A stretch of DNA of 64,000 nt from Anniella stebbinsi (GCA_029215795.1 JARDYH010000007.1:79185763-79249762); one strand, 5' to 3'; shown: positions 12,551 through 39,631, counted from the stretch's first letter. Translations and numbers: made by a program. The notes: generated by a model from the letters alone, not told the origin.

Positions 12551-12726
12551 ATCTATTGTAAGTCATCTTAATATGCACGGGTATATTTTCCTTCTGCTCT
12601 CCTACGCCCTGAAAGCAACTTTATTAAGATTTCACTTCCCAGGGTGTGGTCCAAATACACATGATGCGACTGCCTTGTTGAAGCTAAGGGGTCTGGGTTT
12701 GAGAGATCACCCGGGAACCTCATAGA

Positions 12727-12945
12727 CTATTCAGATGACACACTAAGCCACGAGGTTAAGCATTTTGAGCTAAACATTATGGTTTAGCATATCATGCGAA
12801 CCATGACTTACCGTGTCGTGTGAACCATTCCTAACAATGGTGGCTACATAACCACGGTTCAAACACGCTCACTAACCATTTGCCTCAAAAGGGTTAGTGG
12901 CCTAACCATGGCTTAGAGTGTTATCTGTACAGGCCCATAGACACC
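12727..12945. mobile_element. MITE family C copy
   Basis: 'ttcagatgacacactaagcc' at the left and 'cttagagtgttatctgtaca' at the right are inverted. An internal pair of opposed motifs ('gtgtcgtgtgaacc') suggests a compound or doubled copy. Confidence 0.5.
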
Positions 12946-13584
12946 ACCTTGAGTTACATTGCGGAGGAAAGACAGGAAGGAAATGTAATTATTGATAAAT
13001 CAACCATGGCATGAATGGATGAACAGCCAGATAGTTAATCCACCAAAACATCTTTAAGCGATGGAGAGTCCTAATACTGCTCCATTGGTGGAGGTCTATC
13101 TGTCAAGAAAGCGGTATGCTCTGGGACGGGGAAGGAATGAACTTCTATGAATGTTGGAGAAGAGAAATCTGGAAGGGAGATGAACAGATATGCTGCCCTC
13201 TAATGGCAGCCTGGACTTTTGCAGGGGAACCAGCTGGGCACTCCTCTGGATTGTATGTTGTTGCTCATAAATGAAAAAGGGGCAGGATCCCTGGCTCCTG
13301 TCATCAGTTCATTGCAGTCTACTGAAATAATCTTCCTTGAAGACAAGAATCGTGTGTGTGTGTGTGTGTTTCTCTCCCCTCCCCCCCCAGCTCGAAGCCA
13401 ATCTTCCTCAGGAGAGCAGCCTGACAACTGGCCATAAATCACTAGTACATGTGGCTTCACCTTCTAGATTAGGCTAATTAGATTCTTAATGGCCCTATTG
13501 AACACGGACCTCCACGCCATATGCCCCCCACCCCCCAATTCCTCCGATCGCTGCCACCACAAAATAGTGAGGTAGCCGTCTTGC

Positions 13585-13688
13585 AGCCTTCCCCAACCGA
13601 GTGCCCTCCTAGTATGTTGGACTTCAACTCTTATCATCCCCAGATAGGTTGATGGGAGTTGCACTCCAGCACACCTGGTGGGCACTCA
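13585..13688. mobile_element. Palindromic hAT-like MITE (family B), short
   Basis: 'agccttccccaaccgagtgc', 'ttggacttcaactcttatca', with opposing 'gatgggagttgcactcca' and 'cacctggtgggca'. Confidence 0.65.
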
Positions 13689-14577
13689 TATTTTCCACCA
13701 AGTTTTTAAAAATATTAATATTATATCCTTTTTTTAAAAAAGGAATAAACTCAAAGAAGATAACATACAAATGGGGGGATCATTAAATACAAAATAAATA
13801 ACAAATAAAAACAGGACACCTGCCAAACCCACCCTCCCCTAGCATTGTGGCACAGATAAAAAAATCCCACAATAGCTAGCAGCATGTGTGCATACAAAAA
13901 GAGAGAGATTTTTAAAAACCTGAAGACATATTGAGCTCTATTACACCATTGATTTAGTGCACTCTCACCATGCCTGGTGTGCAGATATGCAGCATGGTGC
14001 TCACATGACGCCGTGCCTGTCCTGCTGACACCCCGCCTCTTCCCCAGCCTTTCCTAGAATGCTAAAAGTCTGGTTTATTTTCCCTAAGCGCATTTAATGC
14101 ACCCTAAGCCTCCGTGTAGTTTTAAAGGAACTGGCAGCTTGAATAGATTGCATCAGGTCCTGGCAGGGAAAAGTGATCTCTCCCAGCAGCCAGCTCCAAG
14201 CCTCAATATAAAACCCAAACCTTGCATCCCAGGCTCGAAAGCGTCTTTTTAAAATCATACAATGGCTGAATCTCTGCAGTGACAGGATTGTACTCCCTCA
14301 ACGCCCCCCAAAGAGCCAGACTAAAGGGTTGTTCCATTTTTGCCCAGCAGAAAGGTGGTCTGGTTGAAGCGCTCATCTGACAGGACCTGACTGGAGGGAG
14401 AAAGAGAAAGGGAGGGGTGGAATGGAGTGGAATGGAATGGAAGAGCAAAAAAGCGAAGGAGCGAAAGAGCAGCTATTCAGGTGAAAGGGATCATAAGCTT
14501 GATGCGCTTCTGCCTCAGAGGTAAAAAAACACAGAGGCAAACCAGGGGGTTGGAAATTAGGTGTGATGGAGGTCATA

Positions 14578-14712
14578 GAGCCTTCCCTAGCCTGGTACCT
14601 TCTCGATGTGTTGGACTACAACCTCCAGAGTCCCCAACCACTGGCCATGTTGGTTGGGGCTGAGGGGAATTGAGTCCAAAACATTTGGAGCACACCAGGC
14701 CAAAGAAGGCTG
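14578..14712. mobile_element. Palindromic hAT-like MITE (family B)
   Basis: Ends 'gagccttccctagcctgg' and 'ccaggccaaagaaggctg'; arms 'ttggactacaacctccag' and 'ggggaattgagtccaaaac'. Confidence 0.7.
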
Positions 14713-15265
14713 TCATAAAGTGTTGAGCCTTTGCGGGGAGGATGTTTGATAAAGTTAGTGCCACCACTGAAAATACCCTGCTGCTTATTTGTGTTATTAT
14801 TACTACTGCTACTGTTACTTCTAATATTACTATTAATCTTCCTAAGTTTTGTTTTAATTGTGAACACTGCCAAAATGTTAGAACTTTGATCCAGGTTTTG
14901 TCCCACACATTGATTCTTACAATATTTTCTTCATCGTCTTTCCTGTTTTTCACCATCACCCTTTGAGTTCTGTAGTTAATTCTGCCATGCATCTCGCTCC
15001 CCTCCCCTGCTTCTTGTATGTGTCTTTGTTGCTTTAGATCATTAGCCGTTGGCAAAGACTTGAGTTTGTTTTAACTTGTACAGTGCCTAGCTCTGTATTA
15101 GACCTGTTTCTGCCCCTCTGCCTTGTCATCATGACTAATAGAATGACGACCTTTGCAGACTTCACATTAGAAAATTGGATCAGTTTGGCCTTTCCTTCAT
15201 GACACATTTTTAACAGGACTCATTTCCTCCCACATTAACTCCAACTGCTAAGCATTTCTGTAGAG

Positions 15266-15578
15266 CAGGAGTAGGCAACATGGCGCCAGAGGGCACCATT
15301 GCACTCTGGGCACCACCAAGGTGACCTGCCCCTCCATTTTTAAAAAATTAACACATTTTCTTACTAGCTACTGGGATTACTGTGGAACCCATTTCCATTG
15401 GTGCTGAAAACTGTAAGTTCAAAGGAGTTGTTTAAGTGTGTTGTTGTTCAGACCCCACCTCTACCTTTTGGGAAATTTACTTGTCCTTTGCCGTGCCTCC
15501 CATGGCAGCCATTTTGTGGTGGTGCCCAGGACACAAATTGGCAACCATCTCCATGGCCAAAAATGGTTTGCCTACCTG
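15266..15578. mobile_element. hAT-like MITE (family E)
   Basis: Ends CAGGAGTAGGCAAC and GTTTGCCTACCTG. Interior 'cccatggcagccattttgtg' and 'gtggtgcccaggacacaaat' is shared with the larger copy at 22558-22998. Confidence 0.65.
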
Positions 15579-15815
15579 CATAAATTCCCTGTGAAGTTTT
15601 CAGCTTCACAGAGAATTAAATAACTGCCGTTCCCTCCCTTCTTTTCCCACAGGCTAAGAAAGGGGAAAAAAGCAATGGCTAAACCGTATGAAATTGTCAT
15701 TGGAGATGGATGACAAATCCAAGTTCAGTTCTGCTTAGTTCCTCATTTTCCTGATATTGAGGTTGTGCCATACCTTGTTTTTTGCATCAGCTAGCAAACC
15801 AGCATGGCTGAGTGG

Positions 15816-15957
15816 GGCCAGATCTACACCTTTATTAAGAATGTAGAATGAAAAGCAGGATATAACACTAAGAAAGTGGCATATGGAATGTGTAATGTGC
15901 CTGAACAGTTATCAGTGCACTCCAATGCTGCTATAAAGCAGTAGTGCAGATCTAGCC
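15816..15957. mobile_element. MITE with GGCCAGATCTACAC ends (family H)
   Basis: Left end GGCCAGATCTACACC and right end GTGCAGATCTAGCC are inverted repeats, 142 bp apart. The right arm inverted reads 'gcactactgctttatagc', which links it to the hairpin at 53843-53961. Confidence 0.6.
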
Positions 15958-15961
15958 TAAG

Positions 15962-16018
15962 GCATGCTGGGAATTGTAGGGCCTTTGTTCTGCCTGAGCA
16001 TGCATAGGATTGCACTTT
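15962..16018. mobile_element. Short palindromic repeat fragment (family I)
   Basis: 'catgctgggaattgtagggc' and 'catgcataggattgcac' match one arm of the palindrome at 23008-23121. Confidence 0.4.
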
Positions 16019-16053
16019 TAGTGCCGTATGAATACCTCCAAGCAGGCCAGCTT

Positions 16054-16079
16054 TTTATTATTATTATTATTATTATTAA
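16054..16079. repeat. (ATT)n microsatellite
   Basis: About eight TTA/ATT units in NKAIN1 intron 1. Confidence 0.9.
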
Positions 16080-16422
16080 ACCTCAAACATACAAGATGGA
16101 GTTTGATACATAAGAAAAAATCAATAGTTAATTGGGCAGAAGAAGTATTTTGAGTTTTTGTGAAGTGGTTTTGTTAGCTGTAAGGCCTTTCCTGTGGAGA
16201 AACAGCTGGGTTTCTGATTGCTTCTTTTCTGGCAGTTTTCCACTCATATTCCGAGCCTGACCAGGTGGCACCTGTGTGTGGAGCTGTTGTTGCCTTCTGT
16301 GGGAAACAAAGAGGAAGGGAGTCTTAAATGTTGAAAAGCAAAACAAAAACCCTATTAAACATGTGGTGACTCTATGTGGTATGTACTGAGGTGTTTTTGA
16401 AACACTGGTTTCGCCACATTAA

Positions 16423-16640
16423 CTGGGTTCACACAACACGCTAACCCACACTCAGCAGTTGAGTGTTTTTTTCCTGTAAACCGTGGGTTGTTTGTTGAAG
16501 TGTGGATTAGCGTATTGTCTGAACGAAGGACATTTTCCACAGGGTGGCTTGTTAACCACCTAGTGCGACTTATTTATCTTGAACAAGCCACCTTGAGAAG
16601 CCACGGTTTGTTGTCGGACTGTTCAGCATCTTGACTGATT
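16423..16640. mobile_element. MITE family C copy plus related flank
   Basis: A compact copy runs from 'ctgggttcacacaacacgc' to 'gcgtattgtctgaac' (about 16423-16525). It is followed by a further inverted pair around 'caagccaccttgagaagcc' ending 'gttgtcggactgttcagc'. Confidence 0.5.
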
Positions 16641-16769
16641 CCCCCATCTAACCCAAATCTCAACTCAACACTGATAGGGAGGCAATTAATAAAATTCACC
16701 CCCCACCCACAATCTTACATCATATTTTTGTCATTTTACACTTTTTGGATGGAAGTTTTGTGAAACCCC

Positions 16770-16816
16770 CAGAGAGCCTGGGCTATTGGGTGGTATAGAA
16801 ATAAAATAAATAAATG
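16770..16816 (+). mobile_element. LINE 3' tail
   Basis: 'gggctattgggtggtataga' followed by AATAAAATAAATAAATGA is the 3' terminus of the LINE family seen more fully at 29589-30180 (minus) and 43585-43999 (plus). Confidence 0.6.
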
Positions 16817-17028
16817 AAATCATCTCCCACCAGATGTTAGCTAAAGCACAGCCTCCTTGGCCTCCTTCTAAAACATGTGTAACTTTCCTAATACACTGCC
16901 GTTTCGAACATTATTTCAGCTTTGTTTGCACTCTTCCCTAAGACATACATTTTTGATTGGAGGACTCCACTGCAAAATTCATAGAAATGTGAATTTCAAA
17001 GGACAATTGAGGTTAAGTCTGTGTATTC

Positions 17029-17358
17029 TAGGGGTGGGGAACCTTAGGCCCAGGGGCCAAAGCGGCCCTCCTGGGGTCCCAATTCAACCGCTTGAGCATG
17101 CCGTCTTTCTCCATCCCTACCCTCAACCACCACTTGTTTGGGGGTTTTCTGGCTGCTGTGCAGGTTTTATTTCCCACTCTAAAAAGGTTGAAATGTCTCT
17201 CCTAAACCTTAGTTGCTAGCACTAAGCTTTAAGCTACAACACAGTATTTTGGCTCCACCCTTTTTGCCTTTGGTTCCACCCACCACTGGAATTTGGCCCC
17301 TCAGAGCTTTTCCCACATGGAATTTGGCCCTCAGGCTCAGAGAGGTTCAACACCCGTG
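17029..17358. mobile_element. hAT-like MITE (family A)
   Basis: Ends TAGGGGTGGGGAACCTTAGG and GAGGTTCAACACCCGTG. Interior 'ctaaaaaggttgaaatgtct', 'aagctttaagctacaac' and 'ggttccacccaccactgg' fit the family. Confidence 0.75.
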
Positions 17359-17667
17359 TTCTGAAACCAGCAGCATAGGGGATCTTCTCAAGAGGTAAGA
17401 GATACTAGATCCCTCTGCCGCTCTGTAATTTCAACGTTGCCCTTGTCCTCTGGTCCCTCACTCTTCTCTGTCTTTGCTGTGCTCACACACTCCTGCTTCC
17501 TTCTTCTTCCACTTGCGATGATTCCTAATGAACCCCCTTGCGCCGTGATATATTTGTCCGACACCAGCCAATGAATCATGCCAACATCTTGGTCCGTTGT
17601 AACTAATTGTCTGTGGGATTTGTCATCGATTACGGGATATACTTTGCTACTTCAAAAAAAATAATAA

Positions 17668-33282
<15,615 letters not shown>

Positions 33283-33835
33283 CGGTTTCCTTACCTATGG
33301 TGAACTGGCCTTTGGGGACATTTGCAAAAATGCAAGGCAAACAGGATGCCGCAAATGATAAGCTGTTCCAAAAGCAAACGGCAGACATCTTCCGCTGGAG
33401 ATTTGGTGCTGCCCGCATTCTGCCCAGAGACAACGCAGTGACTCCATCTTGCTTCCCCCCTCCACGCTCTTTTTTAACCCTTTGTTCGGGTAGATGCAAG
33501 AGTTTCCATTCGCCGTCTGAAACGTCGGCGCAATTTTCCTACATGTGCTAAGGGATCGAACGGTTTCCACTCGAAGGAACCAAAAGACGCTCAATGCTCC
33601 ACCTGCTGGCCAGTGTTTGCAGAACAGCTGGTAACCCCAGCAAATAAAAAACCTCGAGCAAGAGTGATATTGTTCTTCAAAGAGAGGACAAAGAGAAGCC
33701 CTTTCTAAAGTAGAACGTTTTTCAGTTTTTTTAAAAAATTACTTGCCTATTGTCTCATTTGCTTCTGAGCAAATGGCTTTGCAATGTGATGATGCAGACA
33801 TTGCAAAGCCCTGCAATAAAGAGTGAAATATGTGA
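33283..33835 (+). other. NKAIN1: NKAIN1 3' UTR
   Basis: Follows the TAA. No transposon is recognisable here, unlike both flanks. Two AATAAA hexamers lie at 33643 and 33815. The end is placed just after the second; a longer UTR cannot be excluded. Confidence 0.6.
33815..33820 (+). promoter_or_regulatory. NKAIN1: Candidate NKAIN1 polyadenylation signal
   Basis: AATAAA followed within about 15 bases by a TG-containing stretch (gaaatatgtgaac). An upstream AATAAA at 33643-33648 is an alternative. Confidence 0.5.
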
Positions 33836-34547
33836 ACTATCTGGAAGCGGAGGGGTCCATTAGGGTCTTGAAATCTTGTTTTCCCCTCCTCCTTCACACA
33901 ATGTTTTCTGATCTCTTTGACCATTTAAATATAGAGGTGGGCCACGTGAGGGTCTCAGCCGGATTTCAAAAGCCCCCGGCAAGTGATCAGGCTCCTGGCA
34001 AGAGTAGAGACGGATAAATATGTCCATTTCCCTTTCTCCTACATTCATTCGTTGTTTTTAAATCTCACCCTCTTTCTGTCCCATTCATGAAGAAACGTGT
34101 GGATTTTGGTAAACTCTAATCAACAACAAACTAAACCAAATTCTGACCCGTCTGCACAGGCCAAATTCCATCAGTAAAGCGATTCCCAGCATGAAGGAGA
34201 TGGGGGTTGTATCTGCCTGTAGCATAGCTGGTTAAAGAAGAGGATGTCTGAAGGAAGAAACCCCCCCGGTGGCAACCTTAATTCAGTACCGCAAACATGG
34301 CTGAATACAGAGGGACACAGTTCTAAACTTTCACAAGCTAAACACTCCAACCCCTCTGCCCGATTGCATGTATCCGTCAGTTTTGCTTTCTCTCATATTT
34401 GATTTTTTTTAAAAAAAATCTCAACCTCTTTCCATCTCTTTTAGGAAGAAATTTGTGGATTTTGCTAACTTCGGAACAATGAATTTTCACTCATCCCTAA
34501 GCAGGAGTGATGGTTACGTCCTCTGTCAGTCCGCCGGACAGGACAGG

Positions 34548-34596
34548 GAAACACACACAGAGAGAGAAAGAGAGAGAGAGAGAGGGAGAGAGAAGG
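34548..34596. repeat. (GA)n-rich microsatellite
   Basis: Interrupted AC then GA repeats, mostly 'gagagaga'. Confidence 0.85.
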
Positions 34597-34651
34597 GGGG
34601 ATACACTTTTGGCCTCTCCGATTTTTTTTTTAAAAAAAGGTTCCCCAACCT

Positions 34652-34972
34652 TAGGCTGACCATCTGAAAAGGAGGACAGGGCTCATGTAACTTTTAACAG
34701 TTGTGGAGAAAAGGGAATTTCAGCCAGTGTCATTTATATGCAATTAGTTCCTGGTGAAATTCCCTCTTCATCACAGCAGTTAAAGTTGCAAGCACTATAC
34801 TAGAGTGACCAGATACAAAAGGAGGCAGGGCCCCTGCAACTTTAACTGTTTTAATGAAGAGGGAATTTCACCAGGAACTAATTGCATACAAATGACACTG
34901 GCTGAAATTCCCTTTTCTCTACAACTGTTAAAGTTACATGAGCCCTGTCCTCCTTTCCATATGGTCAGCCTA
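34652..34972. mobile_element. Long palindromic hAT-like MITE (family F) with perfect target duplication
   Basis: TAGGCTGACCATCTG at the left pairs with CATATGGTCAGCCTA at the right, ending exactly at 34972. The 8-mer cccaacct flanks it on both sides (34644-34651 and 34973-34980). Internal arms 'gggaatttcagccagtgtc' and 'gacactggctgaaattccc' are perfect complements. Confidence 0.85.
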
Positions 34973-35406
34973 CCCAACCTTGATTTAAATGAACATCAGT
35001 TTAAGCAAACTAAGAAACGCCAGTGCTGCCAGATGGCAAAAATAATTATTTAATTATGAAGTCAGAGCTCAGTACATGCATATTCTAACAAGTGTGTGGG
35101 TTTCCTTTTGAGCTGGCAGTTACACCTTTCCACCTCAGAAAGGCCTCAATACAAGATGACATGTGGCTCGTTGCTTCCTGTAGGATGTTGAAAACTGTTT
35201 TCGACAAGATGACAAACATCTTCTAAAGGGGTTGAATATCAGTTTACTAACTGCTGCCTCTTTGGACTTGTGTTTGTAAATTGGTGGTACAGGCCCCTTT
35301 CCCCTCACAAAGAATGGCTGCCTTTACAGTTGCCCACTGCTGGATGCTCAACAGGAATTCAGAATTTCCGCTTCTGGGCAGTGTTACCATAACTTGCCAT
35401 AACCTA

Positions 35407-35528
35407 GCCTGGCCTTCCTCGACCTGTTGCCCTCCAGATGTGGATTACAACTCCCATCACCCCCAAGTCACTGACTGAGGAATGTGGGGGTTGTAGTCCA
35501 ATCCCTTTAGAGAGTGCTAGGTTGGGTA
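35407..35528. mobile_element. Palindromic hAT-like MITE (family B)
   Basis: 'cctggccttcctcgacctg', 'tggattacaactcccatcac' and opposing 'ggggttgtagtccaatcc', ending 'tgctaggttgggta'. Confidence 0.7.
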
Positions 35529-36492
35529 CTTTGGATGCTCATCCATTTTGCCTCTGCTTGCTTTCTGGACAAGCTTGTTCAGAATTGGTGGTCATTTCCT
35601 CATTCTGGAGCCAGACACTTTCTGTCAATCCAAGCCGTGGAGGCTGGTGGGCTGATTTCTATTCTGGGTTCCATATAATCCCATCTGAAGGTTGACAAGG
35701 GAAGAGTTCTCTGTCTTTGGCTTTGTACAGCACCTTAATATTGTCACATATTTATATTTACGGATATTTCTCACCATAAGGACAGCAAGCTCAGCTATTC
35801 TTCCAAATTCATTTGTTCCTATGAATCTGTATACAAACATACTATTACAGCAGCAGCCTTATTCTCCCATAGGGTGAGCCCACCTTCTTTCCAACTTCAC
35901 TATGCAAAAGACAGACTGATGTACACACCTGTGAATCCACTGTTGATTCACTCATCTGTTTTTCCCCTACTAAATTTCGGATGAACTATCTACCTTTTAT
36001 GTTTTAAATTACCATATGTACATATTCAAGTCGATGTTTGTCCATTGCATTATTGTTATTATTGTTTTTTTGAAAAAATCCTTTTTTAAAGTTACAAAAC
36101 TGCTCTACAGATATTGGAGGGAGGGTTTGTGACGTCTCAGGACAAGGCAATCAGTGCTGTGCGCAATCAACTTCTGCTGCAAACTCGCTACAGCATTTCT
36201 CCCTCCCCATCTGACCTCCGCCTGGAGTAGAAGTTGACCATCTGATTACCACACAAACAGCATGGGCTTCCAGAGCATCTCAATCATTTCCCAGTGTTTC
36301 ATTTCTACGCAGCCAAAATGTAACCTTCCCACGTTTAAAGAAAAGCAGAAACCATTCATTTCTCTTGCTGATTTTGTTTTTCGTTAGAGGAAATCTGTGA
36401 AGTTATTGACCAGACACTGTGAGTGATACAAGGCTTGTGGTTTAAAACCTAGGAATAGTCCTGGGGCCTGCGTATGCCTGCTTATCTTTACA

Positions 36493-36625
36493 CCAGGGAT
36501 GGGTAAATTGTGTCCTTCCAGATGTTTTAGCCCAGAACTTGCATCAGCCCTAGCCAGCAGAGCCAATGGTGGGTGCAAATGGGACTTGTAGGCCAAAACA
36601 TCTGGATAGCCACCACTTTCCCAAT
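36493..36625. mobile_element. Palindromic hAT-like MITE (family B)
   Basis: 'ccagggatgggtaaattgtg' at the left; arms 'tagcccagaacttgcatca' and 'gggacttgtaggccaaaac'. Confidence 0.65.
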
Positions 36626-36858
36626 CTTTCTCTACGCTCTCTGTCATGGAAGCTACACCCCTTAATCTCAGAGATGTAGGTGTGAGCAATAGTAATTATG
36701 GGGAGAAATGCTGTCTGCATATGTTCAGAAAACCTTTCATTTTCAGCTTTTCATGTGTTCCAAGATTGACATTAAGTACACAAAAGGGCTGAGCCCTCCC
36801 TGGCAAATGTGAGCTCCGGCGAAAACCCTTGATAACACTGAGTCCATTGTTTACAACC

Positions 36859-37008
36859 CAGTGGCGGCTGGTGGCTCTGATTTCAGAAGGGCTGTGAATC
36901 CACTCTGGGTTTCAGCCAGAAATCTAAAGAGGCTATCCAAGGAGCCAAACCTATTTTGGGGGATTGGGTTCAGCACCTTGGATGACTCCTTTAGAGTTCT
37001 GGCTGGTT
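36859..37008. mobile_element. hAT-like MITE (family D), right end lost
   Basis: CAGTGGCGGCTGGTGGCTC start; arms 'ctaaagaggctatccaagg' and 'ccttggatgactcctttaga'. Stops at 'gttctggctgg'. Confidence 0.65.
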
Positions 37009-37023
37009 GGATGAATTTCAATG

Positions 37024-37080
37024 CAATAATGTTAAGTTACAACTTAACAAAATTTTGGAGGTTGTAACTTAACATTATTG
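37024..37080. repeat. Perfect 20-bp inverted repeat (hairpin)
   Basis: CAATAATGTTAAGTTACAAC (37024-37043) and its exact reverse complement (37061-37080), separated by 17 bases. Confidence 0.9.
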
Positions 37081-37082
37081 TT

Positions 37083-37142
37083 AAGTTATTATGGTGAGCT
37101 GCCCAGACAGAGAGCTTCTATTGGGAGGTATAGAAATGTAAT
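37083..37142 (+). mobile_element. LINE 3' tail
   Basis: 'gtgagctgcccagacagaga' and 'ctattgggaggtatagaaat' match the common LINE end. Confidence 0.55.
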
Positions 37143-38324
37143 TAATATTGCATTAAAACCTCTGATCTCAGCAGGATCCATACTTCATCTGTGAGTGTGT
37201 GTGTGTGAAAGGGGAAGATATAAATTTAGGCTGTGGCATGATTAAAGAACTCTTACTGCACAATCCTATCTTTGTTCATGCACAACTAAGCCTCGCTAGT
37301 ATTCAGTAGAACTTATTCCCAAATAAGCATTCTGAGGTTTGTCACCCTAGTTGATTAATCATTTATTCATTTTGCACGGGAGTAAAAATAATTCAGAAGC
37401 AAAAAGCCTATTGTCATTCACTCCTGCCACATGTCACTCATGGGAACGGGCATCACAAAGTGCTGGCACATCCCTGACCCCATGTCTAAACATGCGCGTG
37501 GCAAGGCCTATGCGCCAGCAGGTACTCCTGTGCAGGCTTCCATGGGAACGGGACACCGCTGCAATTGGGTGTTCTAATCGCATGGAATCCTATGCGCAAG
37601 CATCTTCGCTCATAGGATTTTCCATTGCAAACAACTACATTCAAGTGGATTTAGAAAATCAAAGCCAGGCAGCATGCCCGATGCCAAGGGTGGAGCATGG
37701 AGCACTGCTCTCCAGCTTTCACAGGATGCTCCCTTCATGTGAGTAGCGCATGGAAGGGGTGCTGTTGTAGGATGATGCACACATGTCGCAGGCATAGTCT
37801 CAGAAGTGGCATTATATGTGGGAGAGCAGTGGGAATGCATTTTGTAAGGCATTTGATATGGCCATCTGCTGCTTTGATACATATTCAAATTTTAAAAATA
37901 ATAGAAATTATTGTTTGTATGAAAATGGGCGGGGGCAGGCAATGATATCAGTGGGGGTGGCCATGCCCACGTTCGTCTTCCAGCCCATAGAGGGTCAGTT
38001 GCCCCCTTCCCCCCAGCCAAATACTGTTCTGTGCCCGTTTGAAATTCACTGCTAGGTTAATGGGGACACTTTTTTAGTCGAAAGTTTATTTTCATCCGCG
38101 ACTGATTTAATGATGCTGTCCCAATATGACTTTTTCCAAGCCAGTTCGAATTAGGAGCATTTCCTTGAGAATCTGTCGCCACTCCAAATTTCATTTCATT
38201 TGGCTCTAAAGTACTCTCTGAATTTTTTAAAAATGAAATAAAGTTGTAATAATCCCCTTAGTGTTCACTTCCCCATTGGTATTTATAGCATATTTTTATT
38301 TATATTTGTATTCTTTTTAAGTTA

Positions 38325-38765
38325 ATTCTTTATTTATTGCATTTCTATCCCACTTTTTTTTGCCCCCTTGCAGGGAACCCAAGGCAGCTTACATGGTCTT
38401 CCTCTTCTCCATTCTATCCTCACTACAATCCTGTGATGTAGGTTAGGCTGAGAATCAGTGGCTGAATTTGGACAACACGATAGTCAATGGTGGGGTGATA
38501 ATCAAATTTACAGTTGTTCATCTAGGGGGTACTCCCCACACAACATGGTAATAAATAATCAACTGTGGTGTGGATTAGGATCAGCGCTGAATTGACTATG
38601 GCAGCATTCGGACGACACGATAGTCAATACAACTTATGATTGTTTCCTCCCCCCCAGTTGCTTATTGTGTCGTCTGAATTCAGCCAGTGACTGGCCTGAG
38701 TAGGACTAGAACCCGGATCTCCTGAGCCCCAGTCCAAAACTCTAACCACTACATCACACTGGTAC
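38325..38765 (-). mobile_element. Sauria SINE interrupted by a family C MITE
   Basis: Inverted SINE: 'tttatttattgcatttctat', 'cctgtgatgtaggttaggct', up to cagtggct (38456-38463). It resumes at cagtgact (38685-38692) with 'agaacccggatctcctgagc' and 'ctctaaccactacatcacac'. Confidence 0.8.
38464..38684. mobile_element. Family C MITE inserted in a Sauria SINE
   Basis: Ends GAATTTGGACAACACGATAG and TATTGTGTCGTCTGAATTC are inverted. The flanking 8-mers cagtggct/cagtgact (7 of 8) are the target duplication. An internal 'gcattcggacgacacgatag' shows that two units are fused. Confidence 0.75.
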
Positions 38766-38814
38766 TCAGTTATGACACATGGATCTAAATCTTCCTTTGA
38801 GAAGCTCAAAGTGG

Positions 38815-39035
38815 CTCAGGAGCATAGGACGCTGCCTTATACCAGGTCAGACTACTTGTCTATCTAACCCAGGATTGTCTATTCTGACTATAGGAGAAGC
38901 ACTCCAGCATCTCAGGGAAAAGTCTTTGATATCACCTGCTACCTGGTCCTTCTAACTGGAGATGCCAGGAATCAAACCTGTGATCTTCTGCATGCAAAGC
39001 AGGTGCCACTACCACTGATCTATGGCACCTCCCCT
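38815..39035 (-). mobile_element. tRNA-Ala-like SINE, near complete
   Basis: 'agcataggacgctgccttat', 'ccaggattgtctattctgac', 'gagatgccaggaatcaaacc' and 'cttctgcatgcaaagcagg' to 'accactgatctatggcacc'. Inverted, the head reads like tRNA-Ala with A and B boxes. This is the best copy in the window. Confidence 0.75.
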
Positions 39036-39299
39036 TCCATGGGGGCTCCAATGCAACTCTTCTCTGTGTTCTGATCAGGCTGAGACCCATTATGCTTTAG
39101 CAAGCTAAGGTTACACCCCTTCCGATTGCTGTTTCAGCCTGCTGCATCGCATTGTCCAAAATTATTGTTCCCTTTTATGGCCACTTTTTGTAATGGCTGC
39201 TAAACATCTGGCATGCAGTCAGCAAAATTGCTGGAAACGCCCAAGTGCTGTTGAAGTGAATAAAATGTAAAAACTTAACCGGGCACACTTGCCCTATGG

Positions 39300-39631
39300 C
39301 AGGGCACGGAACCTTAGGAACATAGACCAAATCCAGCTCAGAAGGCCATGTCCCCCTTTCCCTGGCCTCATCCCTTTTCCCCAGCCACTGAATGTTTGAT
39401 GGTTTCCCAGTTTTCGTTTTGTTTTTCCCATTTTAAAAGGTTGAAAAGCCTCTCCTAACCCTTAGATACTGGCAGTAAACCTGTAAGCGAAAGCATCTGG
39501 TATTATTATTATTGTTATTGATATTATTAGCCCCACCCACCCCTTTTACCTTTGGCCCCACCCACTGCGGCTCCTGAGAACATCTCTGAAATTGAATTTC
39601 GCCATTGGACTGAAAGAGGTCTGTACCCCTG
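39300..39631. mobile_element. hAT-like MITE (family A) with target duplication
   Basis: CAGGGCACGGAACCTTAGG to GAGGTCTGTACCCCTG. Flanks ccctatgg (39292-39299) and tcctattg (39632-39639) match at 6 of 8. Interior 'ttaaaaggttgaaaagcctc' fits. Confidence 0.75.

Noticed and set aside
37351..37746. 131-aa plus-strand ORF in the intergenic region
   Set aside because: Composition looks random, with no domain, no exon-type boundaries and no recognisable homologue.
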